Assembly (NCBI RefSeq): GCF_003716875.1
Contig: NZ_CP033078.1
Location: 2,356,001 to 2,420,000, forward strand
Source: Vibrio zhugei
GTDB taxonomy: Bacteria; Pseudomonadota; Gammaproteobacteria; Enterobacterales; Vibrionaceae
DNA length: 64,000 bases
Direction: 5' to 3'
A model generated the notes under the pieces. It searched no databases, was not told the DNA's origin, and was given only the letters and a program-made list of their open reading frames with translations. Numbering within the stretch: the stretch's first letter is position 1; each line of letters opens with the position of its first letter. This document shows positions 49,340 through 60,585 of this stretch, in pieces. The position numbers and the translations under genes are program-made.

Positions 49340-49789
49340 TTATGGATGACGGATATTAAGAGGCGTCCGACTGATACCATGTCTCAGACAAAAGGTAAGC
49401 CAGTCACCTAAAAACCTGTTAATTTGCGCTTTTTCATCTCTCTGTACCATTTTTACATTCGGATAGTCGTAACGCGCTTTGATACGACCTAATTGATCCG
49501 CTGAACACACTTCAGCAACCCGAGCGTCATGGTATAGCCTGACAGACATCGTTGGTAAAGGAAATACAGCAACTTGATCACTTTGACAAATTTCGATCAA
49601 AGTCGTGTATTTGGTTGTTTCCAAGATATGCAGCTGATAAATCATGCTGACCGCTTCATAGCAGCGCGTATGACCGGCTTCACTTTTTGCCGGTAATAAG
49701 GCATTAAGCTTCACATAGTTGGTTTCGTAAAGCCGCATTAATTCTGGAAAATCAACATGGTATGTTTTTCGGATTGCTAACTCTGCCAT
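49340..49789 (-). CDS. yqiB: YqiB family protein (DUF1249)
   Basis: 149 residues with the DUF1249 layout: YHVDFPELMRLYETNYVKL, then YTTLIEI and SVRLYHDARVAEV, ending KAQINRFLGDWL and a short tail. No function is established. It overlaps nudF by 13 bp and is followed closely by cpdA, the same order as E. coli. Confidence 0.9.
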   Translation of the reverse strand: MAELAIRKTYHVDFPELMRLYETNYVKLNALLPAKSEAGHTRCYEAVSMIYQLHILETTKYTTLIEICQSDQVAVFPLPTMSVRLYHDARVAEVCSADQLGRIKARYDYPNVKMVQRDEKAQINRFLGDWLTFCLRHGISRTPLNIRHP

Positions 49790-50409
49790 TGTTCTTGTAA
49801 CACTTTGTAATTAAGTTCCAACCATTGCAACGCAATAATCGAGGCTCCGTTCTCTAATTGCCCGTCTTTCACCAGTTGGTAAGCCTCTTCTCGACTCACC
49901 ACGTGAACTTGAATATCTTCGCCTTCTTCCTCGAGACCATGAACGCCTGTCGCCAATGCGCTATCGACTTGCCCCACAAAGACATCTAAACGTTCCGAGC
50001 AGCCACCTGCGGAGGGATAAAATGAGGTTATCTTTTCCAATTCCTGCAAGGTAAGGCCCGCTTCTTCTTGGGACTCTCGTCTCACAACGTCTTCGGCACT
50101 CTCATTGTTATTATCAAACACGCCCGCCACAATTTCTAGTTGCCAAGGGTTTTCATGCTCTATCGCCCCGACACGAATTTGCTCAATCAACACGACGGCA
50201 TCGCGTACTGGATCGTAAGGGAGCACTGCGGCAGCTCGCCCGCGCTCAAACATCTCGCGCTCAATAGGCTGACTCCAGCCTCCAGCAAACAACCGATGCT
50301 TAAAGCGATATTTCACCATGCTAAAAAAGCCACTAAATAGTGTGTCTTTTGACAGAATTTCCAGATCTTGAGCGGAAAAATTCGCGCGTTTTTTTGGATC
50401 CATTGCCAT
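49777..50409 (-). CDS. nudF: ADP-ribose pyrophosphatase NudF
   Basis: Nudix hydrolase splitting ADP-ribose to AMP and ribose 5-phosphate; 210 residues. The Nudix box GVFDNNNESAEDVVRRES then QEEAGL keeps the REx2EE core. It has six instead of five residues between the first Gly and Glu. VHVVSREEAY and ASIIALQWLELN near the end match NudF. A GGAGG ribosome site lies before two ATGs two codons apart. It is divergent from tolC, as in E. coli. Confidence 0.93.
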   Translation of the reverse strand: MAMDPKKRANFSAQDLEILSKDTLFSGFFSMVKYRFKHRLFAGGWSQPIEREMFERGRAAAVLPYDPVRDAVVLIEQIRVGAIEHENPWQLEIVAGVFDNNNESAEDVVRRESQEEAGLTLQELEKITSFYPSAGGCSERLDVFVGQVDSALATGVHGLEEEGEDIQVHVVSREEAYQLVKDGQLENGASIIALQWLELNYKVLQEQWQS

Positions 50410-50634
50410 ACCACCTCCAAATCGAATCCCATAGTCTACTCATGACCGTTTGAAAGTACCAAGGACAGGGTTCAACTTTTACTATAAAATTTAAATTTTT
50501 ATTTATTGACAAGTCACTCACCGCTGTGGACTTGTACAGTGTCTACAAAAAATGTATAACCTTCGGGCATCAATTGATCTCATTTTACGGTAAACTGAGC
50601 CAACTATGGCTTAAAAACGGCAGGAAAAAAACCA

Positions 50635-51972
50635 ATGAACAAACTGCTACCTATTATTATTAGTGCAGCATTAGGAAGCTTTTCGGCTTTCACCTGGGCG
50701 GACAATCTTGCCCAAATATATGATTTAGCAAAAAAGAATGATCCTCAGCTTCTAGGTCAAGAAGCCGCACGCGACCGCGCGTTTGAAACTATCAATTCAA
50801 GTAGAAGTGCATTATTACCACAAATTAATTTAACGGGCGGCTACACGATCAACAGCAGTGATGAGTCGGTACGTAATAGTCGAGCGCTTTCTGCGGGGGT
50901 TTCCTTTAGCCAAGAACTTTATAATCGTTCAAGCTGGCTATCCCTCAATACCACAGAAAAAGAAGCGCGTGTCGCCGATGCCAATTATGCGTTAGCCCAA
51001 CAATCACTCATAATGCGCGTATCAGAAGCCTACTTTAATGTCTTACGAGCCAAAGATAACTTAGCGTTCGTACAATCAGAAAAGAATGCCGTCTCTCATC
51101 AATTGGATCAAACCAAGCAACGTTTTGATGTAGGCCTTTCTGCCATTACCGATGTGCATGATGCAAAAGCGCAATACGATGCGGTGTTAGCCGATGAAAT
51201 CATGGCGAAGAATAAACTGGATAACAGTTATGAATCTTTACGTGAAATTACAGGCCAACAGCCGACGGATCTCAGCGTCCTCGATAAACAACGTTTTTCA
51301 ACGACTCGTCCTCAAGATAGCATGACAAAAATGCTCACAGAAGCCGAGAAAAAGAACCTCAATTTGCTCGCAGGACGGATTAACAAAGATATCGCTAAAG
51401 ATAAAATCGCGCTGGCTGACTCAAAAAATCTGCCTTCTCTCACCTTGGATGGCGGCTATAAATATAACCGCGAATACGATAGTGATTACGCCAAATACAA
51501 TGCCTTCGATAACCACGATACGAAGGATTTGAATGTCGGAATCAACCTCTCAGTCCCACTTTATACCGGGGGTAACATTTCGTCACTCAGTAAACAAGCA
51601 GAGCTGAGTTACGTTCAAGCGAGCCAAAATTTAGAAGCCCAATATCGTCAAGTTGTCAAACAAGTACATGCGTTCCACAACAACATTAATGCTTCAGTGG
51701 GCGCCGTCAATGCATACCAACAATCATTAGTATCTGCGAAATCAGCCCTGAAAGCGACACAAGCCGGTTTCGAAGTGGGTACTCGCACCATTGTGGATGT
51801 ACTGGATTCTACACGCCGTCTCTATAACGCGAAAAAGAATTTAGCGGACGCACGCTACGACTACATTATTAATGTATTAAAGTTACGTAAAGCGACTGGT
51901 ACTTTAAGCGAACAAGATATCTTGGATATCAATGCTGGGCTGAAAAAAGCCAATGACCAGCATAGCGAATAG
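50635..51972 (+). CDS. tolC: Outer-membrane efflux/secretion channel TolC
   Basis: Trimeric channel-tunnel used by RND and MFS pumps and by type I secretion. It has 445 residues, with a signal peptide (IISAALGSFSAFTWA). Two homologous halves of the outer-membrane-efflux repeat can be traced: MRVSEAYFNVLRAKDNL in the first and GFEVGTRTIVDVLDSTRRL in the second. Divergent from nudF across 225 bp that should hold both promoters. It has its own terminator. Confidence 0.96.
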   Translation: MNKLLPIIISAALGSFSAFTWADNLAQIYDLAKKNDPQLLGQEAARDRAFETINSSRSALLPQINLTGGYTINSSDESVRNSRALSAGVSFSQELYNRSSWLSLNTTEKEARVADANYALAQQSLIMRVSEAYFNVLRAKDNLAFVQSEKNAVSHQLDQTKQRFDVGLSAITDVHDAKAQYDAVLADEIMAKNKLDNSYESLREITGQQPTDLSVLDKQRFSTTRPQDSMTKMLTEAEKKNLNLLAGRINKDIAKDKIALADSKNLPSLTLDGGYKYNREYDSDYAKYNAFDNHDTKDLNVGINLSVPLYTGGNISSLSKQAELSYVQASQNLEAQYRQVVKQVHAFHNNINASVGAVNAYQQSLVSAKSALKATQAGFEVGTRTIVDVLDSTRRLYNAKKNLADARYDYIINVLKLRKATGTLSEQDILDINAGLKKANDQHSE

Positions 51973-51989
51973 GCTGGCCGTTATTGAAA

Positions 51990-52018
51990 AAAAAACGCCG
52001 AGATCATCGGCGTTTTTT
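51990..52018. terminator. Bidirectional terminator between tolC and hldE
   Basis: Stem AAAAACGCCGA/TCGGCGTTTTT with a 5-base loop and runs on both sides, between convergent genes. Confidence 0.88.
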
Positions 52019-52045
52019 ATTACCGCTCATCAATGTACGAGCGAT

Positions 52046-53476
52046 TTATTGCTCATTTTTCTTGATAGCTTCAATGATTTTAGTCGTTGAGCAACCATCT
52101 TCAAAGTTCAGTACTTTGACAGCGCCACCATCGGCAATCACTTCTTTTCCGCCGGCAATGTCTTCTGGTTTATAATCCCCACCTTTAACCAGTAACGACG
52201 GTAGTACTTCAGCGATCAAGCGCTGTGGCGTATCTTCGCTAAATGGGACCACCCAATCGACAGCTTCGAGCCCAGCGAGTACGGCCATACGTCGTTCTAA
52301 GGTATTCACAGGACGACCAGGTCCTTTAAGCCGTTTAACCGACTCATCGGAGTTAACCGCAACAATCAAACGATCGCCTAATTGTGCGGCATTATTGAGA
52401 TACGACACATGACCCGCATGCAGAATATCAAAACACCCATTGGTCATGACCACCGTTTCACCATGACGTTTGGCGCGTTTCACTGCATCGACCAGCGCGG
52501 CTTCTGTGGTGACGCCATACTCTGTATCACGAGAATCGTGGATCGCTTCCGCCAGTTCAACCGTCGATACTGTCGATGTTCCCAATTTACCAACAACAAT
52601 GCCCGCCGCGGCGTTCGCTAACGCACAGGCTTCATCCAGCGCTTTCCCTGCGGCAACGGAAGCGGCCAAGACCGATATAACCGTATCCCCGGCGCCAGTG
52701 ACATCGTACACTTCTTTCGCTAACGTCGGCAGATGGAAAGGCGCTTCACCACGACGTAATAGCGTCATGCCATGCTCACTACGAGTCACGAGCAACGCTT
52801 CAAAATCAAATTGCTCGATGAGCGCTAGACCTTTTTCCACCAGCTCTTCTTCATTTTTGACTTTACCCACAACCTGCTCAAATTCAGACATGTTGGGCGT
52901 CAAAATGGTGGCACCACGGTAGCGCTCAAAGTCCGCCCCCTTGGGGTCAATAAGCACAGGCACCTTAGCTGCACGCGCTTTTTGAATAAACTGCTGCACA
53001 TGCTCGAGCGCCCCTTTGGCGTAATCCGATAAGATCAACGCTCGCACATGAGGTAAGGCGGCATCCATTCGTTCTAAAATCAGGTTGGCATCGGTATTTT
53101 CGAACGTATCTTCAAAATCCAAACGAATCAGTTGTTGTCCACGGCTCAATACGCGCAATTTGGTAATCGTTGGGTAATCGGGTAGCGCAACAAAATCGCA
53201 ATGCACATCCAATGAGCTGAGTTTTTCAGTCAGCACCTGTGCTGGCTCATCTTGACCAGTCAGGCCGACAATGTGGGCACGGCCACCTAAAGAAGCAATA
53301 TTCATCGCAACGTTGGCTGCACCACCTGGACGTTCTTCATTTTGTTCTACTTTCACTACTGGTACGGGGGCCTCTGGCGAGATACGTCCAGTTGGACCAT
53401 ACCAATACCGGTCGAGCATAACATCACCGATGATCAATACACCTGCATCGTTGTAATCAGGTAGGATTGGCTTCAT
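52046..53476 (-). CDS. hldE: Bifunctional heptose 7-phosphate kinase / heptose 1-phosphate adenylyltransferase
   Basis: Makes ADP-glycero-manno-heptose for the LPS inner core. It has 476 residues. The N-terminal ribokinase-like domain has [17 protein letters not shown] and the catalytic [10 protein letters not shown] (about residues 264-273). The C-terminal nucleotidyltransferase has [12 protein letters not shown] (HxGH). A GGAG ribosome site precedes the ATG. glnE lies upstream on the same strand, as in E. coli (ygiF-glnE-hldE). Confidence 0.97.
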   Translation of the reverse strand: MKPILPDYNDAGVLIIGDVMLDRYWYGPTGRISPEAPVPVVKVEQNEERPGGAANVAMNIASLGGRAHIVGLTGQDEPAQVLTEKLSSLDVHCDFVALPDYPTITKLRVLSRGQQLIRLDFEDTFENTDANLILERMDAALPHVRALILSDYAKGALEHVQQFIQKARAAKVPVLIDPKGADFERYRGATILTPNMSEFEQVVGKVKNEEELVEKGLALIEQFDFEALLVTRSEHGMTLLRRGEAPFHLPTLAKEVYDVTGAGDTVISVLAASVAAGKALDEACALANAAAGIVVGKLGTSTVSTVELAEAIHDSRDTEYGVTTEAALVDAVKRAKRHGETVVMTNGCFDILHAGHVSYLNNAAQLGDRLIVAVNSDESVKRLKGPGRPVNTLERRMAVLAGLEAVDWVVPFSEDTPQRLIAEVLPSLLVKGGDYKPEDIAGGKEVIADGGAVKVLNFEDGCSTTKIIEAIKKNEQ

Positions 53477-53542
53477 TCATGGTTCTCCAATTTTCGCTAT
53501 GCCGTGAAGTCTACCACAAGCATGACAATGACAAAAACTCTC

Positions 53543-56392
53543 TCAGCCCAACCAAGTATTCCAAAGATCAATCACTTGATCTCGCTCGGCCACAAAGCGC
53601 GACGGGTCCACATCCGTGGACAAATTGAGCAAGTTACGACGATGAATCTGATTGCGTAACGTCGTATAGGCATGAATTAATGACTCTGCTTGTGCAACAC
53701 TGAGTATGCCCTGCTCGGCTAACGTTTCAAAAATTCTCACGTTATCAGACCATCGTGTCAGCGCTGGCTTTGCGTGGCTGTAGCGTAACACCAAATATTG
53801 CGCCAAAAACTCAATATCCGTAATTCCGCCGGCATCTTGCTTAAGCATAAAACGATTGGCTTTCTTACCAGCAAGATGTTGGCGCATTTTATTGCGCATC
53901 TCAACCACCGTTTGTTTCAGATCAGGCTCATCGCGCTCCATGGTTAAGATAGCTTGGCGCACGCGAGTAAATCCTTGTGCTAATGCCTCATCAGCATAGA
54001 CCATCCGAGCTCGCACCAGCGCTTGGTGCTCCCATGTCCAGGCATTTTCTTTTTGGTACTCTTCAAATGAGGTTAATGGACTGACCAACAATCCTGCGGT
54101 ACCGGATGGCCGCAACCGCGTATCGACATCATATAAAATGCCGGTCGGCGTACGCGTAGAAAAGAGGTGCGTAATTCGTTGTGCCAAACGTAAATAAAAT
54201 TGTTTGCCATCAATTTCTTTGGCTCCATCAGTCACCACGTTGTCTGGGCAATCATGTAAGAAAACCAAATCCAAGTCTGAATTATACCCTAATTCCCATC
54301 CGCCCACTTTGCCGTACCCCAAGACAGCAAATCCTAGCCCCTCTCGCTGAGACAGATGAGTCGGCTGACCGAACTTTTCTGTCACTTGCTTCCACGCTTG
54401 CTTAACCACACATGCAATGATGGCTTCGGCTAATGAGGTCAGGTGGTCACTGACCTTCATCACTGGTAAGACTCCCGTAATGTCGGCGGCAGCAATTCGT
54501 AAGATGGCGATTTGTTTAAATTGTCGCAGCCCTTCCATTTGCTGCTCCATATCATCTTCAGGAATGCGCGCCATAAAATCTTGTAATTGGCAGTGATAGT
54601 CTGAGACATCGATAGGATGGTACAACTGCTCAGGATCAATCAATTCATCCAATAAGATCGGATAACGTGACAACTTCTCTGAGACCATCGGACTGGCCGT
54701 ACACAAGTTGACTAATTGCGTTAAAGCCGCGGGGTGTTCATCTAAGAGTTCCAGATACGTGGTACGAGTGACAATATGATTGAGTAGCGATAACACGCGG
54801 GCAAAACCAAATTGAGCACCGGGATGCGCGAAGATTGCCTGCAAAACTTTGGGCATGAGATGATGTAATACCTCTCGCCCACGAGGCCCAATGGTCTTTT
54901 TATCCAATTCAGCCTTAAAGCTAACTAACTGTTGATGCAAGTTCACATCGCTTGGCACCGACAGCTCCTCATGCAGAATTTGTTTGGCCATTTGCGCATC
55001 GTCTGTCAGTTGCCATAATTCTTGATAGCAGGCCGCCACACACGGTGATGCCTGCTCTTCCTCTTCGCCAATCACCTGATTAAAAATCTGATGCACATTG
55101 TGCATGTGCTGCTGTAACTGCCCGACGAGCGCCTGCCAATCAGTAAACCCACATGCATACGCCAACCGTAATTGATGATTGGCCTCTTGAGGTAACGTCT
55201 GGGTTTGTTTATCGTCAATCGCTTGAATAAGATTCTCTAAACGGCGCAGAAACACATAGGCGTTTTCTAATTGAGAAATATCAGAAGCAGGTAAGAGTTC
55301 CAGTCGCTTGATGCCCGCTAAGGCAGGGAGTAACCCCCGCTCTCGCAGATCCGGCTCACGTCCACCACGAATTAATTGAAAAGATTGCACGATAAACTCA
55401 ATTTCACGGATCCCTCCGGCACCAAGTTTAATATTGTCGTGCAAGCCTCGGCGGCGCACTTCACTACGAATCATGGTTTTCATGCGGCGCAACGATTGAA
55501 TCGCACTAAAATCGATATAACGACGGAACACAAATGGGCGTAACATTTGGCGAAGTTCTTGATAATGGGCGTACATCTCACGCCCCATCACGCGCGCTTT
55601 CACCATGGCGTAGCGTTCCCAATCACGACCTTGCTCTTGATAATAATCTTCAAGCGCCGCATAGCTCATCACTAATGGACCACTGTCGCCAAATGGGCGT
55701 AAACGCATATCCACTCGATAACAAAACCCGTCAACCGTGGGCTGATCCAGAAGCTTAATCAACCGCTGTCCTAAACGAGTAAAAAATTGGGCATTGGCAA
55801 TGGCGCGACGCGTCCCTTGAGTCTCACCGTTTTCTGGATAGGTAAAAATCAGATCTATGTCTGAGGAAAAATTCAGCTCTCCTCCCCCTAATTTTCCCAT
55901 ACCAATGATCAGCATCGATTGAGGGAGTCCATCCGGACTCATTGGTGTCCCCCACTCGCGGCAACACATTTGGTAAAGCCAATGGTAAGCTTCAAAAATG
56001 ATCGCTTCAGCAAGCTCTGACAAATGATGCAAACTGTCCTCAATATGCCACAGCTGATGAAAATCTCGCCATGCAATTAACGTCATTTCCTCTTGACGGA
56101 ACTGGCGCAACGTTGCCATGGCTTGAGCTTCAGACTCACATCCTAAGAGCTTTTCTGACAATCGCTCCCGATAGACCACTGGCTTGGCCGCATCGAAAGG
56201 CAAACGTTGCGGCAAGCTCAAAGCCCATTCAGGACCACGTTTTAATGTTTCTGCGATAAAAGGACTCAAGCCCATCACGTCACGCGTTTGCTGCTGTAAC
56301 GGCTCTGGCCATTGAGCGACCTGAGGGAGCACGTCAAGTAACTGAGAAAATTCGTGTGTCGCGAGTGATTGAAGAGGCAAGGGGAGCGGCAT
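53543..56392 (-). CDS. glnE: Glutamine synthetase adenylyltransferase/deadenylylase
   Basis: Controls glutamine synthetase by adding or removing AMP in response to glutamine and P-II. It has 949 residues. Two nucleotidyltransferase domains carry the metal-binding aspartates: FSSDIDLIF in the N-terminal deadenylylase half and YNSDLDLVF in the C-terminal adenylylase half. Each is followed by a helical GlnD-type domain. AAGGAT precedes the ATG. Functionally tied to glnK-amtB elsewhere in the window. Confidence 0.97.
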   Translation of the reverse strand: MPLPLPLQSLATHEFSQLLDVLPQVAQWPEPLQQQTRDVMGLSPFIAETLKRGPEWALSLPQRLPFDAAKPVVYRERLSEKLLGCESEAQAMATLRQFRQEEMTLIAWRDFHQLWHIEDSLHHLSELAEAIIFEAYHWLYQMCCREWGTPMSPDGLPQSMLIIGMGKLGGGELNFSSDIDLIFTYPENGETQGTRRAIANAQFFTRLGQRLIKLLDQPTVDGFCYRVDMRLRPFGDSGPLVMSYAALEDYYQEQGRDWERYAMVKARVMGREMYAHYQELRQMLRPFVFRRYIDFSAIQSLRRMKTMIRSEVRRRGLHDNIKLGAGGIREIEFIVQSFQLIRGGREPDLRERGLLPALAGIKRLELLPASDISQLENAYVFLRRLENLIQAIDDKQTQTLPQEANHQLRLAYACGFTDWQALVGQLQQHMHNVHQIFNQVIGEEEEQASPCVAACYQELWQLTDDAQMAKQILHEELSVPSDVNLHQQLVSFKAELDKKTIGPRGREVLHHLMPKVLQAIFAHPGAQFGFARVLSLLNHIVTRTTYLELLDEHPAALTQLVNLCTASPMVSEKLSRYPILLDELIDPEQLYHPIDVSDYHCQLQDFMARIPEDDMEQQMEGLRQFKQIAILRIAAADITGVLPVMKVSDHLTSLAEAIIACVVKQAWKQVTEKFGQPTHLSQREGLGFAVLGYGKVGGWELGYNSDLDLVFLHDCPDNVVTDGAKEIDGKQFYLRLAQRITHLFSTRTPTGILYDVDTRLRPSGTAGLLVSPLTSFEEYQKENAWTWEHQALVRARMVYADEALAQGFTRVRQAILTMERDEPDLKQTVVEMRNKMRQHLAGKKANRFMLKQDAGGITDIEFLAQYLVLRYSHAKPALTRWSDNVRIFETLAEQGILSVAQAESLIHAYTTLRNQIHRRNLLNLSTDVDPSRFVAERDQVIDLWNTWLG

Positions 56393-56493
56393 GTCATATC
56401 CTTATATACGTACTCAAGAGAGGGCTAAAATCAGTATACTGAAATGAGAAAAGTGCGCCTAGCTGAATGCCGAAAAAGAGTGAATCGAAAACA

Positions 56494-56522
56494 TAAAAAA
56501 AGCACCAATCACATTGGTGCTT
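56494..56522 (-). terminator. Rho-independent terminator of the chemoreceptor gene
   Basis: Perfect 10-bp stem AAGCACCAAT/ATTGGTGCTT with loop CAC, followed on the minus strand by a T-run. It isolates the gene from glnE downstream. Confidence 0.85.
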
Positions 56523-56542
56523 AAAGATAAAAAACGCCAAGC

Positions 56543-57799
56543 TTAGACGGTAAACCTCATGATTTTTTCATCTAACGTCTTCGCATTGAGTTCAAGGGCT
56601 TGCGAGGTTTCTTGTAACTCGCCAATGACCGTTACCGACACTTCGACCAACTCTTTCACATTGGTCAGGTTTTGATTCATTTCTTCGGCAACCGTACTTT
56701 GTTGACTTGCCGCGCTCGCAATTTGGAAGTTCATATCATTGATTTGCTGAACATGATTCACGATATTATCAAGCTCTGCTCCCGCATTACTGACCAACTC
56801 TACCCCATCGGCGGCTTCAACCACACTTTTTTCCATCAGAGACACCGCTTGATTGGCACTTTGCTGCAACTGTTCAATCATGTTCTGAATATCGACCGTC
56901 GCATTCTGAGTACTTTGCGCCAGATTTCTCACTTCATCGGCAACAACCGCAAATCCACGGCCAGATTCCCCCGCACGCGCAGCCTCGATAGCCGCATTTA
57001 AGGCCAGTAAATTGGTTTGGTCAGAAATACCTCGGATGGTATCAATCACACTGCCAATAACGTCGACTCGCTCTTCTACTTGGTTAATAGCCTGCGCCGA
57101 CTCAGCAATGTCTTGAGATAACGCACGCATTTTCACCACAGTGCTATTGATGAACTCTTGGCCTGAGCTCGCTTGCTGTGACGTACTTTCGGTTAATGTC
57201 GACGCACTGTGTGCGTTGTCTGCCACCGTTTGGACGGTCGAGGTCATTTCACTCATTGCCGTCGCGAGCTGATCGATTTCATTAAATTCATCCTGAGCAG
57301 ATTCTTTGGTTTCAGCCATACTGACCGACATCACGCTCGTAATCTCCGTTAATTCATTGGAAGATTCTATCTGGTTTTTAATCAAATCATTCAGCTGCTG
57401 ACGCGTTTTCTCTAGCTCGCGCGCAACATCGCCATACTCATCTTTACATTCCATCGCAATAGGTTGCGACAAGTCACGCTGCGCCATACGCTTAATGACA
57501 GAACTTAAATACTGAGTTTGCTTAAGCATCACTCGTGCAGCAAATAAGAGCAGAATCACAAAGACAACAATCATGATACTGGTTTGCCAAGCGACTTGTA
57601 CTAAGTAGTCTTCATAATGCTTCTGAGCAATCTCGGAACTTTTGGTGGCGACAAGTAGTGCTTGATAAAAGGTGTGGGCATCCCACAACTGCTTGGCAAT
57701 GATTAATATAGTACTGAACACCATAAGCATAATCATTCTGGGAACTAGCCGGACGTCCGTGATAATCCGTTCCCATGGCGTAAAGTCCATTTTTGTCAT
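56543..57799 (-). CDS. Methyl-accepting chemotaxis protein with a minimal periplasmic domain
   Basis: 418 residues. Two transmembrane helices (about 19-35 and 73-90) bracket a periplasmic stretch of only some 37 residues, too short for a usual sensor domain. A HAMP segment (about 90-145) and the coiled-coil signalling domain follow. The hairpin tip [16 protein letters not shown] is canonical and binds CheA/CheW. No C-terminal NWETF-type methylation-enzyme tether is seen. The ATG has CGGAG at good spacing; an earlier in-frame ATG would add 26 atypical residues. It stands alone between ygiF and glnE, which are adjacent in E. coli. The stimulus is unknown. Confidence 0.92.
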   Translation of the reverse strand: MTKMDFTPWERIITDVRLVPRMIMLMVFSTILIIAKQLWDAHTFYQALLVATKSSEIAQKHYEDYLVQVAWQTSIMIVVFVILLLFAARVMLKQTQYLSSVIKRMAQRDLSQPIAMECKDEYGDVARELEKTRQQLNDLIKNQIESSNELTEITSVMSVSMAETKESAQDEFNEIDQLATAMSEMTSTVQTVADNAHSASTLTESTSQQASSGQEFINSTVVKMRALSQDIAESAQAINQVEERVDVIGSVIDTIRGISDQTNLLALNAAIEAARAGESGRGFAVVADEVRNLAQSTQNATVDIQNMIEQLQQSANQAVSLMEKSVVEAADGVELVSNAGAELDNIVNHVQQINDMNFQIASAASQQSTVAEEMNQNLTNVKELVEVSVTVIGELQETSQALELNAKTLDEKIMRFTV

Positions 57800-57994
57800 T
57801 GTTATTCTCCGAATAGTTATTACATTTGTAATTATAGTTTTTGAATCAATTTCAAATAAGTTACGTGATATTAACAAAATCTATAAGAATGAGCTTACTT
57901 GGTTTAGGGGTAATCCATGAATATGTGATCGCCCACAGAATCTTAATCTTGAGCAAATGTTTTTACTGCCAACACAATTTTGTGACAGCATACA

Positions 57995-58021
57995 AAAAAA
58001 GAAGCCGTTGGCTTCTTTTTT
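57995..58021 (-). terminator. Rho-independent terminator of ygiF
   Basis: Perfect 12-bp stem AAAAAAGAAGCC/GGCTTCTTTTTT with loop GTT, 20 bp past the ygiF stop. Confidence 0.85.
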
Positions 58022-58042
58022 AAACAGACACAATAGAGTGAA

Positions 58043-59563
58043 TCAATCTCGCCAATAGGGAGAAGCCTGAAAGCCACTGAAACGTGACTGATCCATTGCG
58101 TGCAAAATGGAATGCTCTTGACGGGTGATCCAACGCAGTAATTGAGCGTGTTGATCACTGTCCTCAAGCTTATACTTGAGATCCTCAATCGGTTGTAGCA
58201 TCCGAAGATCATCAATACCATCCAGCAAATCTTCCCACGGTAAACGGAACGATTGGCACTCTTCATTCTCGAACAAATGAGCAAAACACATCCCCGTATA
58301 CAAATTACGTGTTAAATGCGCTTGCTGAGCAATGTAATCTTGTTTACTCAACACCTGTTCTGGCGGGAACGCTTCAACTAACTCGGCCCAAGAACGATCG
58401 AGCTGTTGCACCGCAAAGTCCATCACAGGGCGATCAATCTGCTCTTGCGCGTTGTCGTCCAAAAACGGCTGCCAACCACGCGTTAAAATCCAACGACTGA
58501 GATCCAAAAGTAACGCGGTGTAACGGCTCGAATCAATCAAGGCAAGCGTTTCTTCTCGAGTCGGCAACGCCGCTTGTAATTCTTTAAGCTCTCCGACTAA
58601 ACGCTTGCGGGCGTCCAATTTACGCAATGCATAACCTTTATCGTCCAGCAACCGATTCAGGTAATCATCATCAAGCAACCAACGTAATTCATCTTCTAGC
58701 CATTTCAACTCTTGACGTAAAATGGCACTGGCTCGACGTGGCACAATACTGCTAAAGACGGTTAGGATTTGGCGAATGAAGCAAACTGAGGAGCGAATCT
58801 TATTGAGGGCTTCATGGTTATCTTGCTCGACATAAATTTGTTCATGACGTTGCCAATGGGATAATGCATGCTCTAACGATTTGATAAAACAAATTTCCAC
58901 GGTATCTTGGGAGGACGTGACCACGGGCTCAAGCGTGCGTACCGCATCAATAGGCTGCTGATACGCTAAGCGGTAACCACGCGCAGCTTTACTGCGGTTG
59001 CCTAAACGCATGCCACCATGTTCACTGATGTGACGAGCTAAAGTAAATAACGCATCAACTTGCCCAGATTTTAGCTCTAATTCCACTTCACAGATATCTT
59101 CTGATAAGTCACCCGCAGTCACAACCCCGCAATCAAACGCCACTTCTATCTGACTGCCATCTTGCATGGCAATCAACCAAGTTTCCCGATTGAAGTCAGT
59201 CACAAACAAAGGGGTTAGCTCTGCTTGTAGCTCTGTAACGGTTTTCCCGTCTGGCCAAATGTCATCGGGATGCAACGTGAGATCAGGGTCATTACTGGTG
59301 TGATCGGCATTATATTCAGGCCGTTGATGTAACCCTGCAACCACGCGACCGGCGGTCTTCACCGTTTGAATATACACATCATCAAAACGACGAATACGTA
59401 AACCGATATCATGATTACGTAGCCAATTATCTGGTGTATCAAAATAGGTGTTGCCTAAATCACGACAACTGTGCTGAAGTACTCGAGCATCGGAGATTTT
59501 TTCGCGTAAAATATCTGAAAATTCGGGAGAAACAAAAAACTTCAGTTCTATCTCGGTTTCCAT
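58043..59563 (-). CDS. ygiF: Inorganic triphosphatase (CYTH-CHAD protein)
   Basis: 506 residues. An N-terminal CYTH domain starts METEIELKFFVS, with the ExExK metal/phosphate motif, and runs to about 200. The C-terminal CHAD domain (about 220-490) is helical with conserved His and Arg residues and may bind polyphosphate. E. coli YgiF hydrolyses tripolyphosphate. AAAGGT precedes the ATG. It is divergent from the phosphate-transport pair, a suggestive but unproven functional neighbourhood. Confidence 0.93.
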   Translation of the reverse strand: METEIELKFFVSPEFSDILREKISDARVLQHSCRDLGNTYFDTPDNWLRNHDIGLRIRRFDDVYIQTVKTAGRVVAGLHQRPEYNADHTSNDPDLTLHPDDIWPDGKTVTELQAELTPLFVTDFNRETWLIAMQDGSQIEVAFDCGVVTAGDLSEDICEVELELKSGQVDALFTLARHISEHGGMRLGNRSKAARGYRLAYQQPIDAVRTLEPVVTSSQDTVEICFIKSLEHALSHWQRHEQIYVEQDNHEALNKIRSSVCFIRQILTVFSSIVPRRASAILRQELKWLEDELRWLLDDDYLNRLLDDKGYALRKLDARKRLVGELKELQAALPTREETLALIDSSRYTALLLDLSRWILTRGWQPFLDDNAQEQIDRPVMDFAVQQLDRSWAELVEAFPPEQVLSKQDYIAQQAHLTRNLYTGMCFAHLFENEECQSFRLPWEDLLDGIDDLRMLQPIEDLKYKLEDSDQHAQLLRWITRQEHSILHAMDQSRFSGFQASPYWRD

Positions 59564-59760
59564 AGCTATACCTTTCGAAGAAGATGACGACAGGATATTG
59601 CCTATTCAAGCCTTGAGCAAGTGAGAAATATCGAGCATTTGATGATCTAAACTATTTTAATGCCGCTCCGAATGGGTTAACATGCGCGCCTTTATAGCCA
59701 ACGCTCAACATTTCGCCATAAATGACGTATGTTTAATTTAGGTTATAGCAATTGGGTTGA

Positions 59761-60447
59761 ATGACCATGCCAGTAAATACAATAATGGGGTTATTTGCAA
59801 AGTCCCCTATAAAGCCTTTGCAGCAACATGTAGTCTGTGTGAACGAATGTTGTTCTCACCTTGTCAATTTCTTTGAAGTAGCAAACAAAGGAGACTGGGA
59901 GAAGGCAGCAGAACTTCGTTCGCAAATTTCTCATTTAGAGAAAGAAGCAGATGTCCTAAAACGAGAGATTCGTCTTAAGTTGCCTCGTGGCTTGTTCATG
60001 CCAGTCGATCGTACTGACATGTTAGAGCTATTAACGCAACAAGATAAACTCGCCAACCTTGCCAAAGACATTTCAGGCCGAGTACTCGGTCGACAACTAG
60101 GCATTCCCGAATCCATACAAGAGAATTTTATTCTCTATGTGCAACGCTGCCTCGACGCTGCATCACAAGCTGAAAAAGTCATTAATGAGCTTGATGAATT
60201 ACTCGAAGCTGGGTTTAAAGGACGTGAAGTCACATTAGTTGCAGAAATGATCAATCAACTGGATGTAATTGAAGACGATACTGACAATATGCAAATCAAT
60301 CTGCGCCAACAGCTGTTAGCGATGGAAGCAGACTTGAACCCTATTGATGTTATTTTTCTTTATAAAATTTTTGAATGGGTCGGCGGTATTGCAGACCAAG
60401 CGTTGCGCGTAGGTGCTCGTTTGGAAGTAATGCTTTCACGCTCATAG
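59761..60447 (+). CDS. PhoU-like DUF47 protein (TIGR00153 family), Pit accessory
   Basis: 228 residues, all helical with two PhoU-like four-helix halves; acidic/histidine-poor metal-binding motifs such as ELRSQISHLEKEADVLKR and QLDVIEDDTDNM. The family is regularly encoded directly upstream of a Pit phosphate permease and is thought to regulate it, as here. A second ATG two codons later is an alternative start. I see no Pho box in the 197-bp upstream gap. Confidence 0.9.
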   Translation: MTMPVNTIMGLFAKSPIKPLQQHVVCVNECCSHLVNFFEVANKGDWEKAAELRSQISHLEKEADVLKREIRLKLPRGLFMPVDRTDMLELLTQQDKLANLAKDISGRVLGRQLGIPESIQENFILYVQRCLDAASQAEKVINELDELLEAGFKGREVTLVAEMINQLDVIEDDTDNMQINLRQQLLAMEADLNPIDVIFLYKIFEWVGGIADQALRVGARLEVMLSRS

Positions 60448-60585
60448 GTATAAAAGTTAACCCAATAACAAAGAGTATTTCACGAACTCAGCCCGACTTA
60501 GGCGCAGACATAGATTACGCCAACGGGCTAGATGCGTGTTGAAAAACACGAATGCTCCGCTTGTTATCAACAACTAGGTATTACG

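Noticed and set aside
59564..59760. Pho box upstream of the DUF47-pit genes
   Set aside because: No pair of CTGTCAT-like repeats was found; Pit systems are often not PhoB controlled.
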